DNA from: Paenibacillus helianthi
GTDB taxonomy: Bacteria > Bacillota > Bacilli > Paenibacillales > Paenibacillaceae
DNA: 64,000 nucleotides
Assembly: GCF_001909055.1 (NCBI RefSeq)
Contig: NZ_LVWI01000001.1
Coordinates: 434,001-498,000, forward strand
Direction: 5' to 3'
This document shows, piece by piece, positions 1 to 8,285 of this stretch (positions are counted from its first letter, which is position 1; every line of letters begins with the position of its first letter). A program made the translations under genes and the position numbers. A model generated the notes under the pieces. The model had not been told where the DNA came from, searched no databases, and saw only the letters and a list, made by a program, of their open reading frames with translations.

Positions 1-113
1 TTCATCTCGGTGTCCAGTACGTACACCGTGCCGATCACATGCCCACGTTTATCAAAAACAGCGAAGTAATACTTCTGCTGGAACAAAGGATCAATAGATC
101 TATCCGGAATCAT
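1..113 (-). CDS. Small prophage protein, partial (runs off window)
   Basis: The first 37 codons of a leftward gene are visible, starting at the ATG at 113-111; the end lies outside the window. The start overlaps the stop of the upstream gene as ATGA, the coupling used throughout this operon. The visible part is rich in aromatic and charged residues (QQKYYFAVFDKRGHVIGTVY) and looks like a beta-strand-rich small domain. I do not recognise a family. Confidence 0.5.
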   Translation of the reverse strand, partial: MIPDRSIDPLFQQKYYFAVFDKRGHVIGTVYVLDTEM

Positions 114-292
114 CCGGCCTCACCCCGTTTCCCCATCACGAGATCAAATTCGGCGATACCTTCATCCACCTGTTCCGGATCCAGATTAGGAAACTCTGCC
201 AATAGAACCGTTCGCTCCGGTACGAGCCCCGTGTTTTGGTAGTAGATGACCATGAAGTGATACACGTGCCAGTAATTCCAAGCGCCATTCAC
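110..292 (-). CDS. Small prophage protein of unknown function
   Basis: A 60-residue protein starting with GTG; the start overlaps the preceding stop as GTGA, so translation is probably coupled. The N-terminal half is aromatic (NYWHVYHFMVIYY) and the C-terminal half is acidic (DPEQVDEGIAEFD). No signal peptide or known motif is seen. It belongs to the distal, poorly conserved end of the phage early operon. No function can be assigned. Confidence 0.5.
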   Translation of the reverse strand: MNGAWNYWHVYHFMVIYYQNTGLVPERTVLLAEFPNLDPEQVDEGIAEFDLVMGKRGEAG

Positions 293-450
293 GACACTGC
301 CCTCCGGATCGTCCGGGGCTTGCCGGAGTACCGATTTATCAGTACTAAATGTTCACGCGTATCCCGCTCCACAAACCAATTCCCCGCAATCAAGCCAGCT
401 GCCTGAATTTCAAGCTTCTGCCGGCGTGTTGGCCGCTTTTCCTGTTTCAT
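289..450 (-). CDS. Small basic prophage protein of unknown function
   Basis: A 53-residue ORF starting at the ATG at 450 with an AGGAGG ribosome site about 7 bases upstream. The product is basic (MKQEKRPTRRQKLEIQAAG) with a middle segment NWFVERDTREHLVLINRYSG. It sits 11 bases after the 157-residue gene and overlaps the next gene by four bases. The strong ribosome site and tight packing support a real gene. I do not recognise the family. Confidence 0.55.
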   Translation of the reverse strand: MKQEKRPTRRQKLEIQAAGLIAGNWFVERDTREHLVLINRYSGKPRTIRRAVS

Positions 451-461
451 TCCCGTTCCTC

Positions 462-935
462 CTATCGTGGTTGATCTTCCCTTATGGGTTTATCCCGGCC
501 TTTTAATTGAGCTTCATATGCCCAATATCCTTTCACCGCGCTGTCAGAAGTCTCACGAAGTTTGTTTAAGCTGTTGGCTATTGCGGTACATCCATAGAAA
601 ACGTAACAATCTTTCAAAGCCTCTATATCTTTGTAAGTGACACTCACCAATGTTTCCCCGAGCAATTCCTCGGCTTTGAGATATCCACCGTCCCACCATT
701 GGCCGTTACAGTGAATGACCTCACCATTCTCAAGTGTGATATCAAACTCTCTGCCGCCAAATGCCTCGAATCCCAATGTTGGCCTGGAATAGTAGTAGCA
801 CGATACAAAAGTACAAGTCTCATCTAATCCGATGATTAGATTTCCTTCCTTGTAGTAAGTGAACTCAACTGGGTTCGACATTACATAAGCAATTCCATCG
901 TTAAATGTAACTATGGCTTCTATTTGGTTAGTCAT
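462..935 (-). CDS. Hypothetical prophage early protein
   Basis: A 157-residue protein with a good ribosome site (GGGAGGAACGTA before ATG). The sequence is beta-rich with many aromatic residues and a short run of tyrosines (FVSCYYYSRP), no signal peptide and no zinc or nucleotide-binding motif that I can see. It lies 12 bases downstream of the helicase gene, so it is co-transcribed with the replication genes, but context gives no specific role. Confidence 0.6.
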   Translation of the reverse strand: MTNQIEAIVTFNDGIAYVMSNPVEFTYYKEGNLIIGLDETCTFVSCYYYSRPTLGFEAFGGREFDITLENGEVIHCNGQWWDGGYLKAEELLGETLVSVTYKDIEALKDCYVFYGCTAIANSLNKLRETSDSAVKGYWAYEAQLKGRDKPIREDQPR

Positions 936-947
936 TACGTTCCTCCC

Positions 948-2342
948 TCATGCCCATTTGCGTTTGTCTACGTCATCCGGTGGTGCAGGTACATTGCTGT
1001 GTGCTCGTTCGTAGTTTGCGAATTTGTTGAACTGCTTCAGGAAGACCAACTCAGCTGTACCAAGCGGACCGTTCCGCTGCTTCGCAATTATAATCTCGAT
1101 GATGTTTTTCTTCTCAGTCTGCTGATCATAGTAGTCATCCCGGTACAAGAAGGCTACGATATCAGCGTCCTGCTCAATGGAACCAGACTCCCGCAGATCC
1201 GAAAGCATTGGCCGTTTATCCTGGCGCTGCTCGACGCCGCGGCTGAGTTGCGAAAGTGCAACCACTGGAACATCAAGCTCTCGAGCGATCTGCTTCAGCG
1301 TCCGGGAAATCTCGGACACTTCCTGCTGCCTGTTCTCGTTGCGCTTCCCGGTTCCAGAAATCAACTGCAGGTAATCGATCAGGATTAACCCCAACCCCTC
1401 CTGCCTTTTCAACCTGCGGCACTTATTCCTGATCTCGTGGACGGTCAGCGTCGGCGAGTCATCGATAAAGATATTGCTGTTGCCCAGAATACCAATCGCG
1501 TCCGCGCCTTTCCTCCAATCGTCTTCAGCAAAGTCCGCAGTCCGCATATGATTCGCGTCCAGGTTTGCTTCCGCACAGATCATCCGCTGTACCAACTGCG
1601 GCGCCGACATCTCCAAGCTGAAAATCGCTACGGTCTCTTTTGACCGCACCGCCACATTTTGAGCGACGTTCAAGGCGAATGCTGTTTTTCCCACGGAAGG
1701 CCTGGCGGCTACGATGATCAGGTCACTCTTCTGGAATCCGGCGGTCAACAGGTCAAGATCAACGAATCCCGAAGGAATGCCACTTACTCCATTCTCAGCT
1801 TTGTTCGTGGCCCGATGTTCCATGTCCTCGTAAACCTGGACAGCCACTTCACCGATCCGCTTGAACTCTTGTTTTGGTGCTGCTTGATCGGATAAGCGTG
1901 AAGCATTGACCTGAGCAATAGCCATGACCCGTGCCGGATCTTCACTCTCAGATGCCATTTGTGCTTGTTCAATCCCCGTTCGAATCAATTCGCGGAGCAG
2001 GTGCTTTTCCTTCAGAATCCCGATGTAATAATCCACATTGGCAGCGGTAGGAACACTGTGAGCGATCTGGGATAAATAACTGACCCCTCCGATATCCTCA
2101 AGCTGTCCATTGTCCTGCAGTCTGGACATCAGTGTAACTAGATCGATCGGCTGTCCTTCCTCGATGATCTGCTCCATAGCCTCGAAGATGAACCGGTGCT
2201 CTGGGTTGTAAAACACATCAATCGGCAATTCCAGCATTGCTTCAAGAGCATCGCCTTCCTTGTCAATTAAAACTGCCCCCAATACAGCAGCTTCTGCTTC
2301 TGGATTATGCGGCATCTTAATGCTGGATATTAAGTCTTGCAT
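948..2342 (-). CDS. dnaB: Replicative DNA helicase, DnaB family
   Basis: A full-length DnaB-type hexameric helicase of 464 residues that unwinds DNA at the phage fork. The N-terminal primase-binding domain begins with the typical PHNPEAEAAVLGAVL. The RecA-like domain has Walker A ARPSVGKTA near residue 210, a Walker B strand ending LILIDYLQL, and the DLRESGSIEQDADIV motif near residue 380. It overlaps the upstream helicase-loader gene by 26 bases, which is the expected partner arrangement in phages that carry their own loader. The gene is intact. Confidence 0.95.
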   Translation of the reverse strand: MQDLISSIKMPHNPEAEAAVLGAVLIDKEGDALEAMLELPIDVFYNPEHRFIFEAMEQIIEEGQPIDLVTLMSRLQDNGQLEDIGGVSYLSQIAHSVPTAANVDYYIGILKEKHLLRELIRTGIEQAQMASESEDPARVMAIAQVNASRLSDQAAPKQEFKRIGEVAVQVYEDMEHRATNKAENGVSGIPSGFVDLDLLTAGFQKSDLIIVAARPSVGKTAFALNVAQNVAVRSKETVAIFSLEMSAPQLVQRMICAEANLDANHMRTADFAEDDWRKGADAIGILGNSNIFIDDSPTLTVHEIRNKCRRLKRQEGLGLILIDYLQLISGTGKRNENRQQEVSEISRTLKQIARELDVPVVALSQLSRGVEQRQDKRPMLSDLRESGSIEQDADIVAFLYRDDYYDQQTEKKNIIEIIIAKQRNGPLGTAELVFLKQFNKFANYERAHSNVPAPPDDVDKRKWA

Positions 2343-2655
2343 AAAGCGCCTCCTTCAGCCCTGATGGAGGAGGAACAGCCTTTAATCGCGATGCATCCAT
2401 TTCGTGTATCAATTCCTGTGTCTGTTTCCGCATCCGTTCTCGCTCCAACTGTTCTCCCAGCCGACCTCGTATTTGAGATATCTTGGGGGGGAAATCACTG
2501 GTCATGATGTGCTGTCGAACATTTGACTGAGCCGTATCGTAAGGAATATCCTTCAGCATATCAAGGTCTTCCTCCACGGCCTGTAGGCTGGCGTCAAAGT
2601 TGCCATATCGCTTCTTGATAATCTTGTACAGCTTAGCGACTTCCAGTTTGTTCAC
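2317..2655 (-). CDS. Helicase loader/inhibitor, SPP1 G39P-like
   Basis: A 112-residue protein resembling phage SPP1 G39P, which binds the DnaB-type helicase and brings it to the origin through the initiator. The N-terminal MNKLEVAKLYKIIKKRYGNF and the following helical segment are typical. The start is taken as the GTG at 2655, preceded by GGAGG at good spacing; a longer open frame upstream overlaps the initiator gene and has no ribosome site. It sits between initiator and helicase genes with overlaps on both sides, the classical initiator-loader-helicase order. Confidence 0.8.
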   Translation of the reverse strand: MNKLEVAKLYKIIKKRYGNFDASLQAVEEDLDMLKDIPYDTAQSNVRQHIMTSDFPPKISQIRGRLGEQLERERMRKQTQELIHEMDASRLKAVPPPSGLKEALYARLNIQH

Positions 2656-3541
2656 GGCGTTCCTCCTCTTCGATGAAACGCTGAAGCTCATCGATTTCTT
2701 GTTGCTGTTTCGTTTTGCGCTGAGGCTTCTCTGGCAGTTCTCCCGGGGCGACTCCGTCAGTCGGCGCTGAGGTAGTTTGGGAGTTCTTCCAAGCCTCTTC
2801 GATCCCGTCCACGTAATACAAAAAGCTTGTAGGAAGCTTAAAACCTCCTCCCTCACGCTTGCGTTTCTCCTCCAGGAGAAGTTCCATAGTTCGGATGGTA
2901 AAAGGGTTAGGCGTACCTCCGGCGACCATCTTACCCATGGCTTCACGCTCTCGTGGCTTCACGTGGAAATCTAACTTCCCATGCAATTTGGTATAAGCAT
3001 CTAAAAGTTCAATCATCGGATTGGATTTCCGGTCTGGAATTACCTCATCAGCGAACTCATTGTCAGTAGTAGTAGTAATAGTAGTACTAAGATCTTTTAA
3101 TACAGTGTCGGGAAAGTGGTCCAATTTTCGGACAGGTTCACCGTCAGCTTTTATAAAGTAGTCCGGTTTTTGGACAACTTTTTCACCAACTATATTAAAG
3201 TAGTCCGAATTTTGGACAGGTTCGCCGACAACTATTAGATCAAATCTGACAGTGTAACTGCCCTTAGCACTCCCCCGTGGAGGGGAAGTATAGCCGATCA
3301 ATCCGGCATTGACGAGTTTACTACGATGTGTGTTAATGGTATCCCGACTCTTTATTCCGGTTTGAAGTGTAAGCTCAGTGTTTGTCATTTGGAAAGCCCG
3401 CTTCCATCCCAGCTTGCAAGATTTCCGCCATAAGGCGACCATGATTGCAATTCCCTCTGGTCCGTATTCCTCAGGACCGCCTATCGCTTCATACTGGTTA
3501 AGGAGGCCGGCCATAGTTGGTTCTCTGGCTGACTCCGTCAT
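2633..3541 (-). CDS. Phage replication initiation protein (winged-helix, DnaD/O-like)
   Basis: A 302-residue protein with an N-terminal winged-helix region (residues 20-100, including TNTELTLQTGIKSRDTINTH) and a C-terminal helical region, as in phage initiators that bind the origin and recruit the loader. The middle contains three degenerate repeats of a GE-x-V-x4-DYF type unit around residues 100-145. A charged tail follows. A strong GGGAGGGGGG ribosome site precedes the ATG. Position directly before the loader and helicase genes supports the role. In such phages the origin often lies within this gene. Confidence 0.75.
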   Translation of the reverse strand: MTESAREPTMAGLLNQYEAIGGPEEYGPEGIAIMVALWRKSCKLGWKRAFQMTNTELTLQTGIKSRDTINTHRSKLVNAGLIGYTSPPRGSAKGSYTVRFDLIVVGEPVQNSDYFNIVGEKVVQKPDYFIKADGEPVRKLDHFPDTVLKDLSTTITTTTDNEFADEVIPDRKSNPMIELLDAYTKLHGKLDFHVKPREREAMGKMVAGGTPNPFTIRTMELLLEEKRKREGGGFKLPTSFLYYVDGIEEAWKNSQTTSAPTDGVAPGELPEKPQRKTKQQQEIDELQRFIEEEERREQTGSR

Positions 3542-3577
3542 TCACTCCCCCCTCCCGCAGCAGCCGTGCTATTTCAG

Positions 3578-3757
3578 TTAATTCCTATCATCCTGCAGGT
3601 AAACAAATGGATACTTCACTCGCTTGACCGTAAAACCGGGATAACCACGAGCGAAGTACTCCCGGGTTTCCCGTTTGAACTTTTCCTGGTCTACCTTCAT
3701 AATTTTCCAGATCCTCTCGCCCATCATGCTCTTCATGAGTGGCTTGTCATCGATCAT
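3578..3757 (-). CDS. Small basic prophage protein
   Basis: A 59-residue basic protein whose ATG overlaps the stop of the MBL-fold gene as ATGA. Sequence features are methionine- and lysine-rich (KPLMKSMMGERIWKIMK) followed by an aromatic C-terminus (YPFVYLQDDRN). It lies between the MBL hydrolase and the replication initiator. The family is not recognised; a nucleic-acid-binding accessory role is only a guess from charge. Confidence 0.6.
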   Translation of the reverse strand: MIDDKPLMKSMMGERIWKIMKVDQEKFKRETREYFARGYPGFTVKRVKYPFVYLQDDRN

Positions 3758-4461
3758 CGGTCAGCCACACGGACCAGTGAGCCGGTTGTCTCTTGAATCT
3801 CCTGCTTGAATCTCTTGGCATCGCTGTTCCCGTCGGAAAGATGAAGCAACCAGATTTCCTCAACATTCCGGGTATCATTGGCTTTCAAGAAGTCTTTCAC
3901 GTTCTCCAGTGAGAAGTGAGAGCGAAGCAGCCGTTTCTTCTGAGCCGGATGTAGATGGCCTGTTGCCACCCGCTCGTTAACGACGCCCCGAGAGTAGTTA
4001 CACTCCACCATGATGTGAGTCAATCCGCTGAAGCGATGCCGGCAGTAGTAGGTATCTGTAAGAAAGACCAGCTTATCGCCTGCTGTATTCGCCAACAGGA
4101 AGCCCAAGGGCTCCTCCACATCATGCTGAATATCGAACGGTAGAATCGTCCAGGTGCCTATCGTGAACTGCTCCAGCGCCTTGATGACCTTCAGGCGATG
4201 ACCTGACAGCCCTCTGGCAACTGCTGTCCCTGCACTGGTGTAAATGTTGATGCCTGCTCGCATAATGTCAGGAGCAGCCTTGCTATGATCCAGGTGCTCA
4301 TGTGTGATAAGGCATCCGGCTATATCCGTCATCCGAAAGTTAAGGGCCCGCTGAATCGACTTATAAGGAAAACCGGCTTCCAGTAGAAGCGCGGTATGAC
4401 CATCCGATATACGATAGGCGTTACCGGCGCTGCTGGAGCCGAGACATTGGATGTCGATCAT
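3754..4461 (-). CDS. MBL-fold metallo-hydrolase, prophage-encoded
   Basis: A 235-residue metallo-beta-lactamase-fold protein. The metal motif THEHLDH near residue 55 is complete and LVFLTDTYY later supplies the expected aspartate strand. Phage MBL proteins of this size are often found next to RecT-type annealing proteins, and a nuclease or phosphodiesterase activity is plausible but not shown. It is coupled to recT by a one-base TAATG overlap. No separate RecE/YqaJ-type exonuclease gene is visible, so this protein is a candidate nuclease partner. Confidence 0.8.
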   Translation of the reverse strand: MIDIQCLGSSSAGNAYRISDGHTALLLEAGFPYKSIQRALNFRMTDIAGCLITHEHLDHSKAAPDIMRAGINIYTSAGTAVARGLSGHRLKVIKALEQFTIGTWTILPFDIQHDVEEPLGFLLANTAGDKLVFLTDTYYCRHRFSGLTHIMVECNYSRGVVNERVATGHLHPAQKKRLLRSHFSLENVKDFLKANDTRNVEEIWLLHLSDGNSDAKRFKQEIQETTGSLVRVADR

Positions 4462-5504
4462 TAGAAATCCATCTCTTGTTCCATCGGAGGAACATCTTCA
4501 GAGAAATCATATGGATCAGGGCTGCCTGTAGGATCTTCCGGCTGAGCATCGGGTGTACTGGCTGGTGGATCTGTAGGAGTAACATCAATGATGGTTCTAT
4601 TTGCATTTGCCCTGATCTCCTCATCAACCTCAGCCTCTGCAAAATCGCTCTCCATTTGTTTCAGTCGCAGGTAATCATCATCGATCTTCTGGGAGTCGAT
4701 AGTGATGTCACCATAGGCCGCACGATAAATGGTCTTCCATGCCATCTTCTCCGGCCAACCCTCTACCGCTTCTTTTCCGACATTCTTACCATTTTCCCAC
4801 TTGTCTTTCTCGCCACCCCAGAACTCAGGAGAAGCTTTATCCGGCTTACGTTTGTCGATATCCTTCTTTGTCATAATCACGAGTTTGTTTTTCTCGGGCG
4901 CGTTGGAAAAACTGTGATAATAGAAGCCTCCGATGATATCCCCGCGGTCAAAAGCATTTACAATCTCAAATTCGTAGCCTTCATATTGATTTTTGGAGTC
5001 TTTCTTGACTGGTCTGAACTTATCTGTGGAATACACAAGTTCAACAGTCACATGATCTGGAACATCAAGGCCATATTTGGTAGCTTTCAATTCAATACCG
5101 CGATAACCCTCAATGAAGGTGACATCGTATTTACCAGTATTTTTGTTCTTGTATGGGATGGGATTAATGTGGTTTGGCTGAGAAGGATCAAATCCAACCC
5201 TCGCCATAGCCACGACATCACAAGCTAGTTTCTCCATATTCACATTCTGCCAGGTAACCGGAACCGGATCTTGAAACTTGCCTGATTTCTTCAATCGTTT
5301 CTCCTCAGTAGACTTCAGAATCGCATCCAGGGCGATGAAGTAGTTCTGAGCCAGACGTTTCTGAAAATTAGTGAGAGCAACCTCGCCTACACTGGAACCG
5401 AACTGTGAAATGACCTTTGTCATGAAGCGTTCGGATTGGGTAGGTTCCTTCTTGGCAACCGCCGTCGGAGCTGCCTGCTGCTTTGTTTGATCTGTAGTGC
5501 TCAA
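4461..5504 (-). CDS. recT: RecT-family single-strand annealing protein
   Basis: A 347-residue RecT homologue that would bind single-stranded DNA and anneal or invade homologous strands during phage recombination. Diagnostic stretches are LACDVVAMARVGFDPSQPN, YRGIELKATKYG and WPEKMAWKTIYRAAYG. The C-terminal tail is acidic and proline-rich (residues 295-347). The start codon is TTG, preceded by GGAGGGG at good spacing. Neighbours are an MBL-fold hydrolase downstream and a zinc-ribbon protein plus Rad50-like ATPase upstream, forming a recombination module. Confidence 0.92.
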   Translation of the reverse strand: MSTTDQTKQQAAPTAVAKKEPTQSERFMTKVISQFGSSVGEVALTNFQKRLAQNYFIALDAILKSTEEKRLKKSGKFQDPVPVTWQNVNMEKLACDVVAMARVGFDPSQPNHINPIPYKNKNTGKYDVTFIEGYRGIELKATKYGLDVPDHVTVELVYSTDKFRPVKKDSKNQYEGYEFEIVNAFDRGDIIGGFYYHSFSNAPEKNKLVIMTKKDIDKRKPDKASPEFWGGEKDKWENGKNVGKEAVEGWPEKMAWKTIYRAAYGDITIDSQKIDDDYLRLKQMESDFAEAEVDEEIRANANRTIIDVTPTDPPASTPDAQPEDPTGSPDPYDFSEDVPPMEQEMDF

Positions 5505-5522
5505 TTAAATCCCCTCCTCGTA

Positions 5523-5762
5523 TTAATCGCAGTAAGACCGGAAGCAGTGCGGGCATCCAGTAACAAGTTCCCGACCTGCTTTTTCAACAGAAATCCCCGC
5601 GGACTCACGTCCATCGGATTTCCCTTTCCAAACATGATGACCAGGCGCATATATATTTTGATTACACGACCAACAGCGGCCAGTTTTTGGCGCGAAGTGA
5701 GGTGCTTTGTTCTCCTCACAATAAATTTCCTGAGCCTTAATGCTCTCTTGAACGTCGTACAT
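5523..5762 (-). CDS. Small zinc-ribbon prophage protein
   Basis: A 79-residue protein with two cysteine pairs, GRCWSCNQ near residue 30 and GCPHCFRSYC at the end, spaced as in a zinc ribbon. It lies between the Rad50-like ATPase (its ATG overlaps that gene's stop region) and recT. It probably binds zinc and may help nucleic-acid or protein contacts in the recombination module. I know no precise function. Confidence 0.65.
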   Translation of the reverse strand: MYDVQESIKAQEIYCEENKAPHFAPKTGRCWSCNQNIYAPGHHVWKGKSDGRESAGISVEKAGRELVTGCPHCFRSYCD

Positions 5763-7751
5763 TTAAATCGCCTCCTGTATGGCTGCCGTCTCAATGCGCA
5801 GCTTCTTATCAGCTTCACTTACAACCAGCCGGATGACCTGAGCGTCCGTTCCGATCAGCTTCGTAACGGCCTCCGCATTGTCCACGAAGATCGGAGCACT
5901 AAAACCGTAATGTTCACCCAGCGTATTGATGATGTCCAGGCCGACATTGATCCGGGCAGCATTGTTTAGGCCGCTATCATACGGCACCCCCTTGTAGAGT
6001 GTGTCGCAGACTTCCTTGATCCCGCCGTTGATCTGGTCCTCGAAGAGGCGAAACCGGGCAAGCTTGAATTTACTGTTGATCTTGGCATCCAACATGCTGA
6101 CCTTGGTTTTGGTGAACTCTTCGCAGAGGAACAACTCGTGCTGCAGTCGTTCATATTCAGCAGCCAATTCCCGCTCCTGGTTCTCCAGCTCCGTCACACG
6201 CTGCTGCGCGCGGCGGACACCATCAAATTTAGCGAGATCACTTTCCATTCCAGCGATCTCTGAACGCTGCAGGAGAATACTCTGCCGGACAGCAGTTGCA
6301 GCATCATCTGAGGAAGCTTTCAGATCATTGATCTGCTGCTGCACTGTCGCTGCCTCAGCCTGCTTACTGGCATAACCCGGATTCGTTGCAGGGTCTTTTA
6401 CACCAGATCGAAGATCAGTCAGCTCAGCCTCGGCATCTGTCATCTCTGTTTGAAGCAGCTGCAAAGCATTCTTCAGGCTTTCAATCTCTCCATTGAGCCG
6501 CACAATCTCCTGTTCAAACTTCTGAGCTTCAGCCACCGCCGCTTTTCCGGAAGCATTAATCCGCTCCTTACATTCCGCCAATCGACGGTTGAAGTCGGCT
6601 TCAGCTTTGTCATGAGCAGCTTTGACCTGATCTTCTGGAAGTGACTGTCCGCAGGCTGGGCAATTGGCTTCATGCCCTTCTGGATGTTCGAAGACGATGC
6701 CTTTCAATTCTGAAAACTCTGCCCTCAGCCGATTTGCTTCCTGCCGGCGCCCTGCTGCCAGCCTTTCATTGTTCTGAATGCGCTGCTGCTTATCCTCAAT
6801 ATCCCGGCGGTACCGGTTAACCTCGATATGCATTTGATTCACAGCGTCACGTTTAACAGCGACTTTATCCAGCGCATCCGATTGCAGTTGGCCTTTAATG
6901 GAGATCAGCTCGCCTTCGATCTCCCGGAGCCGCTTCTCTTTCACAGCCACTTCACCGCCGGAGAGGATTCGGGTAAGCTCCGCCTCCCCAGTCTCTACCC
7001 TGCTACGCAGGATGGCGATATCTTCCTTAAGCAGCTCTTCATCCAGTTCGGCAACATCAGGCATCTGTCGTTGCACTTCGCTGATCCGCACCGGCAGCTC
7101 CTTAATCTCGCGGTTAATCACGGTGCAGCGGGAGGAAATGACCTTCTTGTGAGAATCAAGGTCCCGCCCGCCGAGAATGCCTGGCAGCGGAGCAAGTTCC
7201 TTGTTGCCGTGAATCACCTCAGCATCCGTGAGGTCACCGCACACTTCCAGCAGCACCTTCCTGCGGTCCTCTTTCTTCAACTGTTCATTGAAGTAAGAAG
7301 GACTGGTCAAAAGCTTGAACAGATCCTCTTTAATGAGGGAATCTACCTCGGCGGTATACTCTCCCTTTTTGACAGGAACACCATCCAAGAAGTAATTCGT
7401 CTCATGACCTTCGAATGCATCCGTTGCGGATCCGCGCTTCTTAGTCCATTTCTCGGAGAAGACCCGGCGAAACGTCCGGCGGCGACCATCGATCAGGAAT
7501 ACTCCTTCTACCTCGTGCTCCAGCTTGTGCTGCAGGACCTTGCCGGCACCGTCCAAACCCTTAATCTCGAAATCGGTCTTGTTCTGGCTGTCCTTACCGA
7601 AGAACAACCAGGTGAATCCATCAAAAATTGTTGTCTTTCCGGTAGCATTATCGCCGTAGACATCAGCGTCCCCGCCGTTAACAGCGAGGACGAACTCTCT
7701 AATTCCTTTGAAATTACGGAGCGTTAAACGCTCCAGATCGATACGACTCAA
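5763..7751 (-). CDS. Rad50/SbcC-like AAA ATPase, prophage-encoded
   Basis: A 662-residue SMC-type ATPase. Walker A GDNATGKTTIFDG lies near residue 35, two coiled-coil arms follow, and a zinc hook CPACGQSLP sits mid-protein near residue 370. The C-terminal lobe contains NNAARINVGLDIINTL in the signature-helix position and a Walker B-like strand APIFVDNAEAV, in which the usual catalytic Glu after Asp is Asn. This resembles other phage Rad50-like proteins that lack a standard DE box. It lies upstream of recT without an SbcD nuclease gene. It probably acts on DNA ends with a partner nuclease. Confidence 0.82.
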   Translation of the reverse strand: MSRIDLERLTLRNFKGIREFVLAVNGGDADVYGDNATGKTTIFDGFTWLFFGKDSQNKTDFEIKGLDGAGKVLQHKLEHEVEGVFLIDGRRRTFRRVFSEKWTKKRGSATDAFEGHETNYFLDGVPVKKGEYTAEVDSLIKEDLFKLLTSPSYFNEQLKKEDRRKVLLEVCGDLTDAEVIHGNKELAPLPGILGGRDLDSHKKVISSRCTVINREIKELPVRISEVQRQMPDVAELDEELLKEDIAILRSRVETGEAELTRILSGGEVAVKEKRLREIEGELISIKGQLQSDALDKVAVKRDAVNQMHIEVNRYRRDIEDKQQRIQNNERLAAGRRQEANRLRAEFSELKGIVFEHPEGHEANCPACGQSLPEDQVKAAHDKAEADFNRRLAECKERINASGKAAVAEAQKFEQEIVRLNGEIESLKNALQLLQTEMTDAEAELTDLRSGVKDPATNPGYASKQAEAATVQQQINDLKASSDDAATAVRQSILLQRSEIAGMESDLAKFDGVRRAQQRVTELENQERELAAEYERLQHELFLCEEFTKTKVSMLDAKINSKFKLARFRLFEDQINGGIKEVCDTLYKGVPYDSGLNNAARINVGLDIINTLGEHYGFSAPIFVDNAEAVTKLIGTDAQVIRLVVSEADKKLRIETAAIQEAI

Positions 7752-8008
7752 GCGATCACCTCCTCAATTGCCGATACACACTCGGCGTGTAAGATCATTT
7801 GTTGATCAGGTGTTTCGGGATAACGAATGCCTTCCAGATAAGTCCGGATGGCGTATTCGACTTCAGCCAGTTGCTCGGGATCAGCATGCAGTTGAAAAGT
7901 CCCGAACTGCTGTCGGATTGAAAGCACCGGTGGCGAGTAATTAGTAGGAGGTACAATTTCTACCTCGATGCGCTGACCGCTAATGTCAGCAGAATAGGCA
8001 GTTGACAT
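7748..8008 (-). CDS. Small prophage protein of unknown function
   Basis: An 86-residue protein; the stop overlaps the ATG of the Rad50-like gene (ATGA). The start is placed at the ATG at 8008, with GAGGG about nine bases upstream; a GTG three codons earlier is possible. The N-terminal half looks like a beta-hairpin (RIEVEIVPPTNYSPPVLSIR), followed by an acidic helix (DPEQLAEVEYAIRTYLEGI). No family recognised. Confidence 0.6.
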   Translation of the reverse strand: MSTAYSADISGQRIEVEIVPPTNYSPPVLSIRQQFGTFQLHADPEQLAEVEYAIRTYLEGIRYPETPDQQMILHAECVSAIEEVIA

Positions 8009-8106
8009 TCCATTCACTCCCTCTTGTGTAGTGCGCCTCCACCTGCTAAGATGGAGGCAAGTTGATATTAAATTGTCAAAGATCACTGGTAGCCCGTTCC
8101 CGCGGG

Positions 8107-8259
8107 CTATTTTTCGTTTTCAGCCATTCTTTCTAACGCAATGAATGCGACATTTTTTATGAGCACTCCCGCTTCGCATTCATAGCCACAAGATTTTAAC
8201 TGCGCCACTATTGAAGATATCGTGTCAAACTGAGCTATCGCTTTTTCAGAAGCTTCCAA
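8107..8259 (-). CDS. Small ORF with TTG start (50 aa)
   Basis: A 50-codon reading frame starting at TTG, preceded by AAGGAGGAGTGAAA, one of the best ribosome sites in the operon. The product is helical with two cysteines (LKSCGYECEAG). It sits between the tRNA-like RNA and the 86-residue gene. Just beyond its stop (8095-8112) is an AGCCCG/CGGGCT hairpin whose T-run is on the opposite strand. No function is recognised. Confidence 0.5.
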   Translation of the reverse strand: MEASEKAIAQFDTISSIVAQLKSCGYECEAGVLIKNVAFIALERMAENEK

Positions 8260-8285
8260 TTTCACTCCTCCTTCCTATGTAGAAT

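Noticed and set aside
6940..6990. LSGGE motif in the Rad50-like protein as ABC signature
   Set aside because: It lies in the first coiled-coil arm, before the zinc hook; the true signature position is near NNAARINVGLDI in the C-terminal lobe.
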